A stretch of DNA of 64,000 nt from Tuctoria greenei (taxonomy: Eukaryota > Streptophyta > Magnoliopsida > Poales > Poaceae). Positions 33,131 through 44,996 of the stretch are shown here, piece by piece; position 1 is the stretch's first letter; the number at the start of each line of letters is the position of its first letter. The DNA lies in NCBI GenBank assembly GCA_036927565.1, contig JAYESD010000005.1, forward strand, positions 149,867,196 to 149,931,195. Reading direction: 5' to 3'. The position numbers and the translations under genes were made by a program. The notes below the pieces were generated by a model. The model searched no databases. It saw only the letters and a list, made by a program, of their open reading frames with translations, and was not told where the DNA came from.

Positions 33131-35219
33131 AACAAGGTACTCATACTGTCCATACCATGTCGAGAATGTTGTCTTTGGTATGTCTTCTGGTCAGATTCTG
33201 ATCTGATGATAACCAGAACGAAGATCCATCTTCGAAAATACTTGAGCACCAACCAATTGATCGGAAAGGATATCAATGCGTGGTAGTGACAGCATTAAGT
33301 GGACGATAGTCTACACATAGTCTCAAGGCCTCATCTTTCTTCTCTACGAACAATGCAGAACAACCCCATGGTGATGAACTTGGACGAATGAAACCCTTGT
33401 TCTCAAGTTCGGTTAATTGTTCCTTAAGTTCTGCAAGTTCCTTGGGTGCCATCTTGTAGGGTGGTCTTGAGATTGGCACTATTCCCGGTGCAAGTTCAAT
33501 CTTGAACTCTATATCTCTTTCTAGGGGCATACCAGGAAGTTCTTCGGGAAACACGTCCGGGTATTCACATACTACCGGAATATCTTTTAGCTCAATAACC
33601 TCGGTATTGTGAGTAGATGGATTCACTAGAATGGTTCTCTCAAGATTGAGGACTTGAGAGAAATGAAGTGGAGAATTTAGATATATTTTTCGATTGACTA
33701 GATCTAGAATAGCACCATTGTATTGTAACCATGCCATTCCCAAGATGACATCTAACTTCTGATGCTCTAGTATCAGAAGTGAAGTAAGATATATGGTTCC
33801 ATCTAGGTTAAGTGGTATCCCAGGAACTAATTCACTTGTTACTGTTTTCTCGGCTGGAGTGCTAATCACATATGGAGTTTTTGTGGAGATTATAGGCAAT
33901 TGACTTTTAATGAAAAAAGACTTGCTAATGACATTGTGTAAAGATCCATAGTCAAAGAGTATGAATACGGGATGACCGAAGATAGAGAACGTAGCCGTGA
34001 GTACGGGTGCGCCTTCTGGAACATCCTCAATGGCGAGGTGGTGGACGTTGTCGAGTCTGGGAACTGGCTTCTTGGGCTGGTTGTGGGGTTGGCTGGCGCC
34101 TTGGTATGATGATTGTCCTCCACCTTGCCTACTCTGCGGGCAGTCCTTGGCGAAGTGCCCCGTGCGTCCACACGTGAAACACGTGTACAGTGTTTGGCCA
34201 GTACAAATGGGAGGACGGAATCCCGATGCACGTGGTGGAGGTGGAAGTGCAGGTGGGATCATCCCCTGCTGTTGCTGCGGTCGAAACCCAGAGTTACCGA
34301 ACCGGCAACCACTGAACATTGTTGGTCGTGATGGTGGTTGCCACCTCTGGCCGGATGGTGATCGATACACCATTCGGTACTTCTGAGGAGCACCACCTCC
34401 GCTGCCCTGTGGAGCACTCCTCTTCTTATTGTCTGAGGACAGTTCTCGAGTAGCGTCCTCCTGCATGATCGATGCATTGACCAGGTCGTTGAAACTGCCG
34501 CGGTTGAACAAGACCAGCTTGTCCTTCATCTTGGTGTTCAGCCCCCGGTAGAAGCACTCTCGCTTCCTGTCTTCTGTGTTCACTTGGTCATGTGCATATT
34601 GGGCCAAGTGGTTGAAGGCCTTGGAGTACTCGTAAGCACTCCTTCCTCCCTGCTTCAGCTCCACGAAATCTTGAAGCTTCCTCCTTATAATCCTGGGAGG
34701 AATATGATAGGCGCGGAACGCCTCCCGGAATTCTGTCCAGCTCACAACATAGCCTGCGGGGCGTGCGGTGAGGTAGTTTGCCCACCACGCACCAGCAGAA
34801 CCCTGCAGTTGCTGAGCTGCAAACAGAGCCTTCTGTCGTTCGGTTACCTCAAGTAAACCGAACTTCCCTTCAATGGTGTGGAGCCAGTTGTCCGCCTCCA
34901 AAGGCTCGTTGGCCTCTCTGAAGATTGGTGGATGCGTCGATGAGAAATCCGAGTTGGAACTCAGATATGACTGACGTGGCCCATCAGCATGTTGTCCCCC
35001 TTGACGAGAAGAGTGATGTACAAGAGTCCGCAACAACTTGGTCTGCTCGTTGCGCGAGCTGAGTACTGCTGCGAGAACCTCTGCGAGACTTCTAGGAAGT
35101 GTGGGTGGAGGTGGTGGAGGTGGCTGCGTCTGGGGCGTATTCTGCCCTGGGGGTGGTGTGTCATCCCCCTGCCCTCCACTTGAGCCTCCCACTTCTGGGG
35201 CTGCACGTGTACGCACCAT
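33131..35219 (-). pseudogene. gag, protease and RT N-terminal half of element C
   Basis: Gag likely starts at the ATG at 35219 (MVRTRAAPEVGG). After a Pro/Gln-rich leader comes the gag domain (AGAWWANYLTARPAGYVVSW, SAYEYSKAFNHLAQYA), then the zinc knuckle YTCFTCGRTGHFAKDC. The protease site reads FILFDYGSLHNVIS: Asp and Gly are present but the middle Ser/Thr is Tyr. RT follows: LDVILGMAWLQYNG, PVVCEYPDVFPEELPGMP, RPPYKMAPKELAELK, CVDYRPLNAV. A small deletion and frameshift near 33273-33290 come next, then DLRSGYHQ and a TGA near 33193. This is a 648-codon uninterrupted run, the longest in the window. Confidence 0.9.
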
Positions 35220-35595
35220 GCTGCAGTACAATGATTCGCACCATAAGTCTCACTGCCTCAAGTTCATCCTTCCATATAAATAGTAATGCGGTAGACCACG
35301 ATAGAAAATATACAACATCAACATATATTGATAAAGTACAAACTTTATACAAGATATATTATCTCTGGACCAAGTTTACAGTAGTAAACTCCAAAATGAT
35401 GGACTCCCACTATGGAAATACATCTCTACCATACTTGGTCCTCTTGAGATGTCGTACACATCTGGTTATCTAGACATAACCACCACTACTCTTAATATGA
35501 CACAAACATGGTCACAAAAGAAAAACACGAGCAACCATTTGTCTATATGCTGCCCCGTGTTGGCAGAAGTACTGCCACATTCCGTACAATACGTC
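35220..35595 (-). other. noncoding stretch between leader ORF and gag of element C
   Basis: AT-rich; I see no gene. On the minus strand it lies between the stop of the leader ORF and the gag start. Confidence 0.5.
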
Positions 35596-36545
35596 CTACT
35601 CGACGTATTCAAGTTCATCGGGATCTTCTTCTTCTGCTTCATCATTTGAAGGTAATTGTTCACCCATAATTAATGGTATGTTATGGGCCGGTGGATACAC
35701 CACTGGTTGTAATTCTACCTCGGCCTCAATTACATTATCCTGTAGTTCTCCTGCTTCATACTCCCAATTTTGAGCTGTCTCAATAGCGGTGCCCCGCTCT
35801 TCAGTGACTACTAACAGCTGCTCTTGCTGTTGTTGCACCTCCAATTGACTTGCTTGTAGCTCACTACGAGCTTGCTGTAGTTCAGTGCGAGTCTGTCGTT
35901 GTGCGGCACGAGCTTTCCATATCCTAATGCGAGCATAATGTAACTGACTCTCGCACTTATCTAGCCGGTGATTCGCTGGGCTATGAGCGAACGTAGACCT
36001 TCGTTGATAAAATCAAGGGTATCACCCCGCTCCGTCGCTTCCCGCAGAGCCTCGACTTGCTCCAAAATAATGGTGCTTTGCATCGCAACTACCATATTGG
36101 AAGCAGCCGCATATGTTCCTCGTGTCGTCGGGGTTGTGTCGCCAAACGGTGTATATGCAGCAACCATACGACATTGCCACTCAAATCCGGCCATACCACG
36201 GACTGGAATAAGGGCAAATTGAGTCCCTGCCATTGCATCTTGATGAAGCTCACAAAGCTTCATAAGTGCTTCGTCTGCAGCGACTGCCCAAGTGTCCTCT
36301 AACTGAGCCCCCTCGATGGTAACTGAGAAAGGAGCCCATCCATATCGACGTGGACTAGCCGGAATGTCCACCAAGATGGTGCACGACTGAACACCTCTGT
36401 CGATCGCTTCCCTACCCCAATAGCATGGCATCTCGGTGAAGCCAAACTGTTGGAGCACTTCCCGCAGCATACTTGGGAAGCCCGGATGACCATTGCAAGT
36501 GGAAAGTACCCATCTGTCTGGTAGTAGAATCCTCACATCCGTCAT
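35596..36545 (-). pseudogene. unrecognised leader ORF of element C, upstream of gag
   Basis: The minus-strand ATG at 36545 opens MTDVRILLPDRWVLSTCNGH and runs 194 codons to 35961. It contains TEMPCYWGREAIDRGVQSCT and GFEWQCRMVAAYTPFGDTTP. A single frameshift near 35975-36000 links it to a second frame. That frame has a Gln/Arg/Glu-rich coiled-coil stretch (ARAAQRQTRTELQQARSELQ at about 35870-35930, LEVQQQQEQLLVV) and an acidic end DEAEEEDPDELEYVE with a stop at 35596. Together that is about 315 codons in the same sense as gag-pol, between primer site and gag. I do not recognise the family. The length, the balanced composition of the first part and the ordered tail argue for a once-real protein. 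Element B has no room for such an ORF (its leader is 256 bp). Confidence 0.6.
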
Positions 36546-38472
36546 CTATAGAAAGAATACTGGAACAATGAGATAGTTTCCAACTCTCAACAGTTTTTAG
36601 AAAATTTTAAAACTGGACCTGTAATCACAGTTTGTTCCAGCTGACCCTCCCGTATAATTCCACAATTTCATACAGGAAACGTCAGATCCAAATGTTGGGC
36701 TGAATACAAAAGTTGTATTATACTTTCCAAGCTTTCCAGATTGTACTCATACAGCCACGAGTGAGCTAGGAAATAGAATCTATACAGGTTTTAAGTTAAC
36801 CCATATTTTCTGGAATTTTTGACACAACCCCCCTGTATATGTAGTGATGTCCACAATTTATACAGGGATATCATGATAATATTTTGAGGTAATGACAAAA
36901 TAAACTTTGTATAACATCAAGTTAACAATCCAGAAGTAAAAGATTTAACCCCTGAAAAGTTTGTTATACAGGTATCGCGCGCGAATTCACAAATAGGTGC
37001 AAAACTGTTTTAAGTTCTGGACTGCCAGAACCAAGTTTGCGACAAATGGAATTAGACACTGCTATACCCAGATTTAGATCAGGAATGCAAAATAAAGATG
37101 ATAGAGGACTTCCTAAGATTTCCAGATATGTATATATGTGACTATTTCACTAATCTGGATTAGGAATTATAACTATCCAAACTAAACAGTTGAACTGACT
37201 GGTTTGCACCAGTAGTCCTGCAGTCCACTGTTTTGAGTTCCAAATTTGATTTACATAAAATTTGTATTAGGAAAAACTCTATATATCAAACCTGTAGACT
37301 TGCCTCTGCCCTTTCTAGACATGTGTCACAGTAAGGCAGAAGATGTTCCTACAGTGAGTTATGGCAATATTTCTGGAACTGGTACAATGGTTGGGTCATC
37401 CGGAGCAGTTTTAGTATACTCCAGATTTCAATAGAATTTCAAACTTTTCTGCCCTGATGGTTAACAGAAAAGTTGTAGAGGTCTTCACGAGCTTTCCGTC
37501 CATATATGATACTCTTATGTTATCTATTCGATAACCAAGATTACAACCTGGCGAAGTCGAGCCAACTTCTGCAAGAAATCAAGAATCTTGATTCTATCTA
37601 CCCTATCGAGTCGGAGTCCCTTTTTACGGAGTCCAAACCTACCAGCATCTGATATTTGGACTTTCCAAAGCATTATGCATCCATTCTGTCGTTGGGGATG
37701 GTCTAGTATCATGTTTGATACTGACGGTACTACGTATCTCACCAAAGAAAATTCTATCCGGTATATCCGGTTACGTCTATAGGTGGTTCCTATATCGTTC
37801 TCTCGCAAACGGCTTCTACACGGTCTTCTACCGTGGTTAATGCTGCAAAAGACAAACAATCCCCTTTCACACTTTCACACCTCAAAGGTGGTATGGGGGA
37901 AAACGACAGACAGTCACAATAATACATATGAAAATAAACGCATACGACTCTGGTGTGAGTCGCCCACGAGCGAGGTCATGTCTCGAGGTACATGGCTGTA
38001 AATACGTCTGTACAGCAAAGACTCCCGTACGATCCGGCTTATACACGCTCTGGCATACGCGTTTCGCATGCTCCCATAGAACATGGATAGTTCTAGAGAG
38101 GCATACTATCAGGTTATACACCACCTGATGGGGGCTCCCACTAACTTTGAAGCATGCGGGGGTACACGTGTCATAAGTTCTCAGAAACATTGAGAGCTTC
38201 AGAGACTCCTATTAACTTTCCATGCCAAGCCACGGAAATTTCACATACCACTCCTCGTATGCCGAGCTTACCGAGATTGACCCGCTCTCGGTGGCATACC
38301 TTACCTCTTACCTGACGTCGGGGCGTCGTTTTAGAATATAATAACACATACTTAGTTTACCACCTTTATATCTTATACTAATAATACTCCTTATAAAGGC
38401 ATATAGCTAATTCCTCACTCAAATCCTAATTTTTGAAAATATGTTCTTTTCAAGTACACTGTTCCCAATGAT
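36546..38472 (-). other. untranslated leader of element C
   Basis: About 1.9 kb of AT-rich sequence between primer site and leader ORF. The open stretches present are short and low in support. I see no repeat array or RNA gene in it. Confidence 0.5.
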
Positions 38473-38484
38473 GCTCTGATACCA
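38473..38484 (-). other. primer binding site of element C (initiator Met tRNA type)
   Basis: The plus strand GCTCTGATACCA is the reverse complement of TGGTATCAGAGC, the classic plant primer site for initiator tRNA-Met. It is separated from the LTR by TGAC. This fixes the orientation of C as minus. Confidence 0.9.
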
Positions 38485-38488
38485 TGAC

Positions 38489-41400
38489 TGTGGGGACCGG
38501 AATCCCGACATCCGAGGATCTCATTCGGTGGTGTCGTGCGATGCGACACCCAACAACATACAGGAACAGAACCCGAATAAAATACAGGACAAAGTCTTTT
38601 GTTTATAATACAGCGGAAGTTTTACAATACTAGCGGAAGTAAAGAAATATATATATCATAGCTATGCTCTCAGCACTAGCTATGCAAAAGCAAAGTTATC
38701 CATGCCTTGGATACTTTGCACTAGCAACACTCAATCACGGCGGCGTGTAGGGTTCCCATTCGGCTGTACACCCTGGAGGGGGTGCAGCCTCATCATCAAA
38801 CCCTTCATCAATTGTATAACCTACAAAAACTCGTTAACTTCAAATGTGAGCATAAGGCTCAGCAAGACTAACCCGTCTCACTAGACATATGCAAAGGGGA
38901 CACTAAACATAGGTAAGGTGAAGCATAAATGACTAACCTACAAGTGGATCCTTATAATCAGGTTTTATGTAGCAAATGACATTCTCCAGGCACGGCACAT
39001 CATGGGCTCCACAATCAAACAAGAAACGCTTTACCGATGATATGACATGCCCAAAGCACATAATGCTATTACAGCTAAAGTATGGGGAAACTGTAAACTT
39101 TTAATTGCACTATCTCTAAATCATACAAGGTTGCAAAGGAATTATAATTCAATACAATATAATTTTCTGGTTTCTTTAGTATTTACTACGTCACGACGCA
39201 GTGAACAAGTGGTACTCTATTATTGCGAGGGACAGTGATTGCAATCAGGACACACCCGGGCAACACGACACATACATTGTTTGGAAGTGTCAGCGAGCAC
39301 ACCTATACCTACATAACACTTTAGTACTAGGCGTATATGGCCACCTTTCACAAGAAACCCGAACGCCGAGCCCGTCTCACCTCCGCAAACAGAAGGTCTC
39401 CGCACAGAACACCTCATGTGTTCGCCGACCGATTTACACCTTACTGTCCTCAACCCACCCCTATCCATGGTGAGTTAATGGGCCTCGACACCCCAGTTAT
39501 CGAGTTACATCAGTTTACCGGATTCCATATGTCCATTATGTCGCTGGTACAATTCAAACTTGTCCGAAGGGGCCGCATACAGACGGGCCTTAATCGACAC
39601 AGGCAGGGCTATGCGACCAAGACTCAATTCTCGCCGCTTCCTATCAATTCCTTGCTCGGTCTTAGTTTCATTATATTATGCCATTTTCTATCTAACCAAT
39701 CCTGTGAGATATGTCCTACATCTCTCGTGAGTAGATTCCAACTACTCGACTTCTACCGGATTTCCTATGCAATAGCAAAGCAGTTACTACAGGTCAAATT
39801 GTAACTCGTTTCAACCAATCCCTGGGATTTTTGGTCATGCATGTGGAGTATCAATCATCCTAAACGTAATGCAAATTCATATACTACTCATCAAAGTGAT
39901 AAAGTAAAATTTTATAAACGACTTAAATGCAAACTGGGGCTTGCCTTGTTGCAGGTCAGAGTCTGAGTTAATATTTGGAATGTGCTCTTTCAAGGTTTCT
40001 GGCTCCTCCTCGACTTCGGTCACTATATGATATGCATAGAATACGTATATGAATGACTTTGAAAAATAATTATTACCAAGACCATGATTTAATTTATGGT
40101 TACCATTATGTGATAATGACCTAATTGGCTTTGGAACATTGAAGGTGGATACTAGGGAATATGATAGAAACTCTTGCAAAGAACAGGAGATGCTCAAAGT
40201 AGATTGTGGTCTCCAAAATTATGGCAAACAATTAACTTCCAAAAATTCTAGAGAGGAAACTGTAGCTCGAACATAGCTAACAGTTGATAATCAAGATAGA
40301 GGATATTGTATTTGTTCTAACAAAATTTGTTCCATAAGTTTCTAAGCTTTGGTGAAGGAGTTATTGTATTTCTAAGTTTGCAAGAATTTCTGGAATTATC
40401 TTATAATTGAATTGTTAGCCATTTAATCAATATTCAGTTTGTAACTGAATTAGGACTAGGATAGTAGGTCAATTAAATCCAAGATTCTTACAGGAACTAG
40501 TGTATGACTAAAGGAAGGTTTATTCCAAATTTGAGACATAATAAAGCCATTGAACATATGTTAAAATTCAATAACTGAAAAAGGTAATTGAACTATACAG
40601 AGGGTTAAACAGGTGCAATGGCTCCCAAAATTTTTCTGGTAGCCTAGAATACGACATCAAATTTTATGTGAATTTTGGGGATTTTTCCAGTGGGTATATT
40701 ATCCGGAAAAATTGTATTTGCATTTGTAAATATTGTTTTCTACAGAATTTAACTCTGAGTTTCACAGAACCTAATTGGTCCTGATAGAAACTAGTGCTCA
40801 AGCGCTTTCAAACAAAATTTTTTTGAATATTTTTGGAGCATCCTACAGAAAGATATTGATTTTCAAACTTTGGAAATGGTTCTGCACCAAAAGGGAAAAT
40901 TCATCTTTTGAATTTGGCGCCAGGGCCCACTGGATTTAAAATCTTCCAATCAGGGGCAAGCCACACTGGGGGTTATAAACTTTTCCATGCGGCCACACTG
41001 GATCCTTAGCCACAGACTGATCCGGGCGCGTTGCGTTCACTGGCAGGTGGGACCCGCGAACCCGGTCTTCTTCCACCTCAATTCATTGCTCGGACGGCGG
41101 CGTTCTCACCGGCGCGCGGCGGCGCTTTCGCCGGCGATAGCCTCCAGCCTACGGGAGGCCTCGAGACTCACCGCTCCCACATATTTTCGTACGGGGAACA
41201 TGATGGACTAGCTCCCGACGGCGAGGGGTGACCGGAAAACTAATCCCGACGGCGGCGGTGGGGGTTAGGGTTTCGGTGAAGTGGAGACCTTCGATTCCCT
41301 AGCTAAACTTCTCGTTTAAAAGCTCGGGAAGCATCGTGGAAGCATGGGGAAGGTCTCAGGAGGGTTTAGAGCTCGCGTCATAGCCGGCAATACCGAAGTC

Positions 41401-42654
41401 GACGGTGAACCGAGCGTTAACAACGGGGGAAGGGGAAAACTTGAAGATCTTGCTAATTAGCCGATGTTTCTTTCTGATTTTTGGAGGGAAGGTGCGTTAG
41501 ACTACATGGATCATGTCCTATAACTGGATCGAAGAGATTTTGTACATGCAATCGGAATTAAACCGACGATCTAGGCTCAACGTGATAAAAGTGCTTCAGG
41601 ATTTTAGAGAATACTAGAGCTAGGATGCATGATAGGGATTCAAGCTCAACAAGAAGCTGCATGAGGTCGTTGCACACCTTTTTGTTATTGACCAAAGAGG
41701 ATGAGGGTGCTTGTATTGACGGCGAGGCTGCGCGGCGTCGAGCGGCACGGGGTGATCGCGGCGGTGATGAAAAATGGCGCGGTGCGTTGAATGGGTGAGG
41801 ACTCCGTCCACGGTGGGTGGGGGGGCTTTTATACGCGCCACTGCGGTAGATAAGGACGTCAGGGGGGCAGCTGGAGGCGATCGACACCGATGGCGAGCTG
41901 GCGCATGCAAGCGTCGCGGTGTCGCCGTGGGGTGAGAAACAGAGGCGGTGAATCGGTTTCACTGCCTGACCTGTGGGCCCCACCTCTCTCCCTTATCCAT
42001 TCCTCTAAATTCTAGCTTAAACATTGTCCAAAAATTCCTAAAATTTACAGGTAGACTAAGAAAAATATGGGGAATTCAATTCTACAATTAGAATTCAATT
42101 TGGAAGTAGTTTGCATCAAATTCAAATTTAAATTTGAATTCCAATATGGGTATAAACCTTGTTGAAATAAATAGTACCTGAGGTCCAAAAATCTCCAGAA
42201 TTTGAAATCAAGTTCCCTGAACCATAAAAGGCCTTAGAAAAATTTAGGGGTTGATTTGGGCAAAGCTTAGTGCAAAGCTAAATTTGATGTCGATGCGAAT
42301 TGAATCCTTTGTACGTGTTCAAACAAATGGAAGATGTACTTCAAAAATCTTGAAATTTTTCTGAGAAGCTATTTAGATATTTAAGAGTCCAAGGAAAAAT
42401 TTGGAGCCTTGGATTTGAATCTTTTTGGCAGGGCCTAATATGCATAGCAACATAATCAAATAACATTGGTTTTGATTTTTATACTGCTGCCATATAATTT
42501 GCCCTAGCCATTGCAATCAATAACTTCCCAACATTGTAGAAAGAAAACTTTTTGGTGAGGTCAAGCTTATGTGCAAAATTTTGTTGCCCTCCATTATGTT
42601 TGATAAACCACTTGTGGTTGAACTTCTCATAAAAGGAAAAAGTGGGATTTTACA
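38489..42654 (-). mobile_element. 5' LTR of element C
   Basis: Same ends and length as the 3' LTR. The minus-strand TATA box CGTATAAAAGCCCCC is at 41826-41833, so U3 is about 0.8 kb and R-U5 about 3.3 kb. Together with the leader, the RNA would have more than 6 kb before gag. The GC-rich block (41010-41960) lies across and just downstream of the TATA box. Confidence 0.9.
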
Positions 42655-44725
42655 AAAACGAAAGAGAATCAAGATCTCCATCAAGCTTTCATTCTTCAAC
42701 ACCAATTCAGCTCCAAGTTCATCACCAACCCTAGATCATCAAGACCCAAGTGTTACCTCCAAGTTTCTTGATTCATTGGAGTCCTAAACAACTGGTATAC
42801 CTTCTATTCTCTTTTCGTTACGTGAATTCAACCCCTAATCTCCTAATTTACGTCGATCTAGAAAACCCTAGTTCGCTAGTTCTGCGAAGTGCAGACTAGT
42901 CCGGCCTTCTGCAGACTAGTCCAATTTTCCTGGTTAAATTGCATCGAATTAATTCTAAAATTGATTTGAATCAACTCCAAACCTGTATAAACTTGTTAAA
43001 AGCTATTAGACCTAGTTAGTGATCATTAAAAGCAATCTATTAACAAGTTCTACCTTGCATTTGCATCAATCATGCATGTCATGTTATATTGAGTAATATT
43101 TGTGCACTCTTTGATTGTGTTTCTTGTCTTGTCTGTTTATTGTGTGGATTAGACGGATTTGCGCTAGAGTGTCGTGGAGGATCTACAACACCAAGAGTTT
43201 GAAGGCTTTGACCCTAATCAATCGCAAGAGCAAGGCAAGTGTCCTTGAAGCATATTGATCCTGTTATTGAAGTAAATGTTTTGTTTGCAAAACTGCATGC
43301 TTGTGTCAATTTGATGGGAATCTTATGATAGGAAGTTTACTAGAATTGTTAAACCACCCTTGTCACCTAGAATTATGGTAGAGAGTCAGGATGGGCCTTT
43401 TACCTTTTTGCTTCGCTTAACTAATTGGGATGGGAAAACAATAATACACATTAATGATGTATTTATGAGACTATGATTAACATGAACTGGATAATATGAT
43501 ATGGTAATGGGTGAATCAAGCAAGCCTGGTATGTGGATGGTTGGATGTTACGGTGGTTTGCTTGCTCTAGATCTAAGGACCGGTTCATGCGAGAATAAGC
43601 CAGGGCTACAGAGCCACCACAATGCCATGTATGGGTGCATCGTAGCTGGTTAATTATGGCTTTGCCAGTGCTATTTGGACCATTATAGATGCTCGGGGAA
43701 GGGGTAGTCGGATTGGGTTTGTTAAAGATGGGTGGGACTACCCTGGAATCTGAATGTCTCAAGAGGAGGCCCTTGGTTGAAGATGTGCTCAATTGGAGAC
43801 ATCGCCACCGGTGAAACCTCAGTGGGGTCTAAATAGGCTAGTAATCCCATTGTAAAGGCTATTTTGTGATCTCTTGTCCATAAACCAAAGGAAGTGTAAT
43901 TGGCATAAGAGAGGTTCTTTAGTCGCCGACGGGTGATGAAATCACAAACACATGGGTAAAGTGGTACAAACTCTGGAGAGTCTAATAAAACTATCATGAT
44001 AGCTGTGCACCCGGTTATGAGCACCTGGACAACTTCCATGGTTAGAGGGAACTTGGTATTGAGATGGTTTTTGGGATGGTTATGGTTTGGTAATGGTTAT
44101 GGCTGGTTATGGATTAATTTTTGGTATTGAATATGGTTATTGGCAAATGGTGAAATCTGGAATTATTGATGATGGTAATGAATTCAGACTGGTATTATGA
44201 TAACTATATGGCTTATGATGGGTTTATTTCATGTACATGTAACATATATTGCTTTTAAAATGTTTTAATGTACTTTTCGACACATAAACATTATTATATT
44301 CATCATTTGAATCAGCTACATGTCATACTTTCCACACTTGCTGAGTACGACATGTACTCACTCTTGCAATCCACCCAACAATTGTAGGTCAGGATTGGTA
44401 GTTTAATGGTGATAATGCGGAGTTCTAGGCCGTGTCTACCGTCAGCTTTGCCCGTGGTGTTGCATAGAGCTATGCTATCCCTTTTGCTTAGTTCGCTCAG
44501 TTGCTTAATTAGAGTATTTCTGCTGCATTAGTTGAACTTGTTATTAATATTCATTAGATCTTGTATTCGAGAATAATATGGTTTGTGTAATAAAAATTGG
44601 TTAATTAATCTTGTTCTATGGTAATTTTCTGTATACTCTTTTGTTAATGCACTCGTGTATGTGTGTTGAATGTCCTGGTCACACATATGTGTGTACTTGG
44701 TTCATTTTCGGAACCGGGTGTCACA
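42655..44725 (+). mobile_element. 5' LTR of element B, second part (with right target duplication of C)
   Basis: It begins with AAAAC (duplication) and continues the B LTR from GAAAGAG..TCAAGATCTCCATCAAGC to the end GAACCGGGTGTCACA at 44725. It matches 50279-52306 of the 3' LTR at scattered differences; for example 43021-43065 has a segment missing in the 3' LTR. Two more palindromes lie at about 42892-42920. Confidence 0.9.
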
Positions 44726-44728
44726 GAT

Positions 44729-44740
44729 TGGTATTACAGC
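44729..44740 (+). other. primer binding site of element B, mutated
   Basis: TGGTATTACAGC three bases after the LTR end differs from the Met-tRNA site TGGTATCAGAGC at two or three positions. Confidence 0.75.
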
Positions 44741-44996
44741 CACAGTTTGACCGTAGGATGCAGCCTAGATAGACTGGACACTTTAGAGCACATAGGAGCA
44801 CTCAGGAACTGATGTGTTTTTGGTTGGAGTCCTGTTTGCTATATATATAGTTTGTTTGTGTGCTTAATAGAGGATTTTTGGGGTGCTTTAGCACTGCCAT
44901 GTCCACCTAGGCTAGTGTAGCCAGTTGTTTAGTTTCATATCCCTTGATGCATTTAGTTGGGAGCGTCTCTAATTCTTACTTATTGCTCTTCTTCAG
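44741..44996 (+). other. short leader of element B
   Basis: 256 bp without a supported ORF, between the primer site and gag ATG. Confidence 0.6.

Larger units (their letters stand above)
26492..42654 (-). mobile_element. element C: chromodomain Ty3/gypsy retrotransposon with 4166 bp LTRs
   Basis: Two LTRs of exactly equal length (26492-30657 and 38489-42654, 4166 bp each by position) flank 7.8 kb. On the minus strand the order is 5' LTR, primer site (Met-tRNA type), a 3.3 kb leader containing an extra ORF, gag, protease, RT, RNase H, integrase, chromodomain, polypurine tract and 3' LTR. It lies inside the 5' LTR of B with a near-perfect 5 bp duplication. The LTR pair differs at scattered bases (a few percent by eye), so this is not a very recent insertion. 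Confidence 0.93.

Noticed and set aside
33890..34386. Alternative frames over gag/protease of element C on both strands
   Set aside because: The 648-codon minus-strand frame with zinc knuckle and gag domain explains the region.
38473..38484. Start of a tRNA-Met gene
   Set aside because: Only 12 bases match, and its position beside the LTR shows it is the primer binding site.
26705..39804. Similar small ORFs in both LTRs of element C (for example 26705-26887 and 38702-38884, or 27340-27900 and 39337-39804)
   Set aside because: They are shared because the LTRs are duplicates, lie on the strand opposite to the element, and differ in length between copies.
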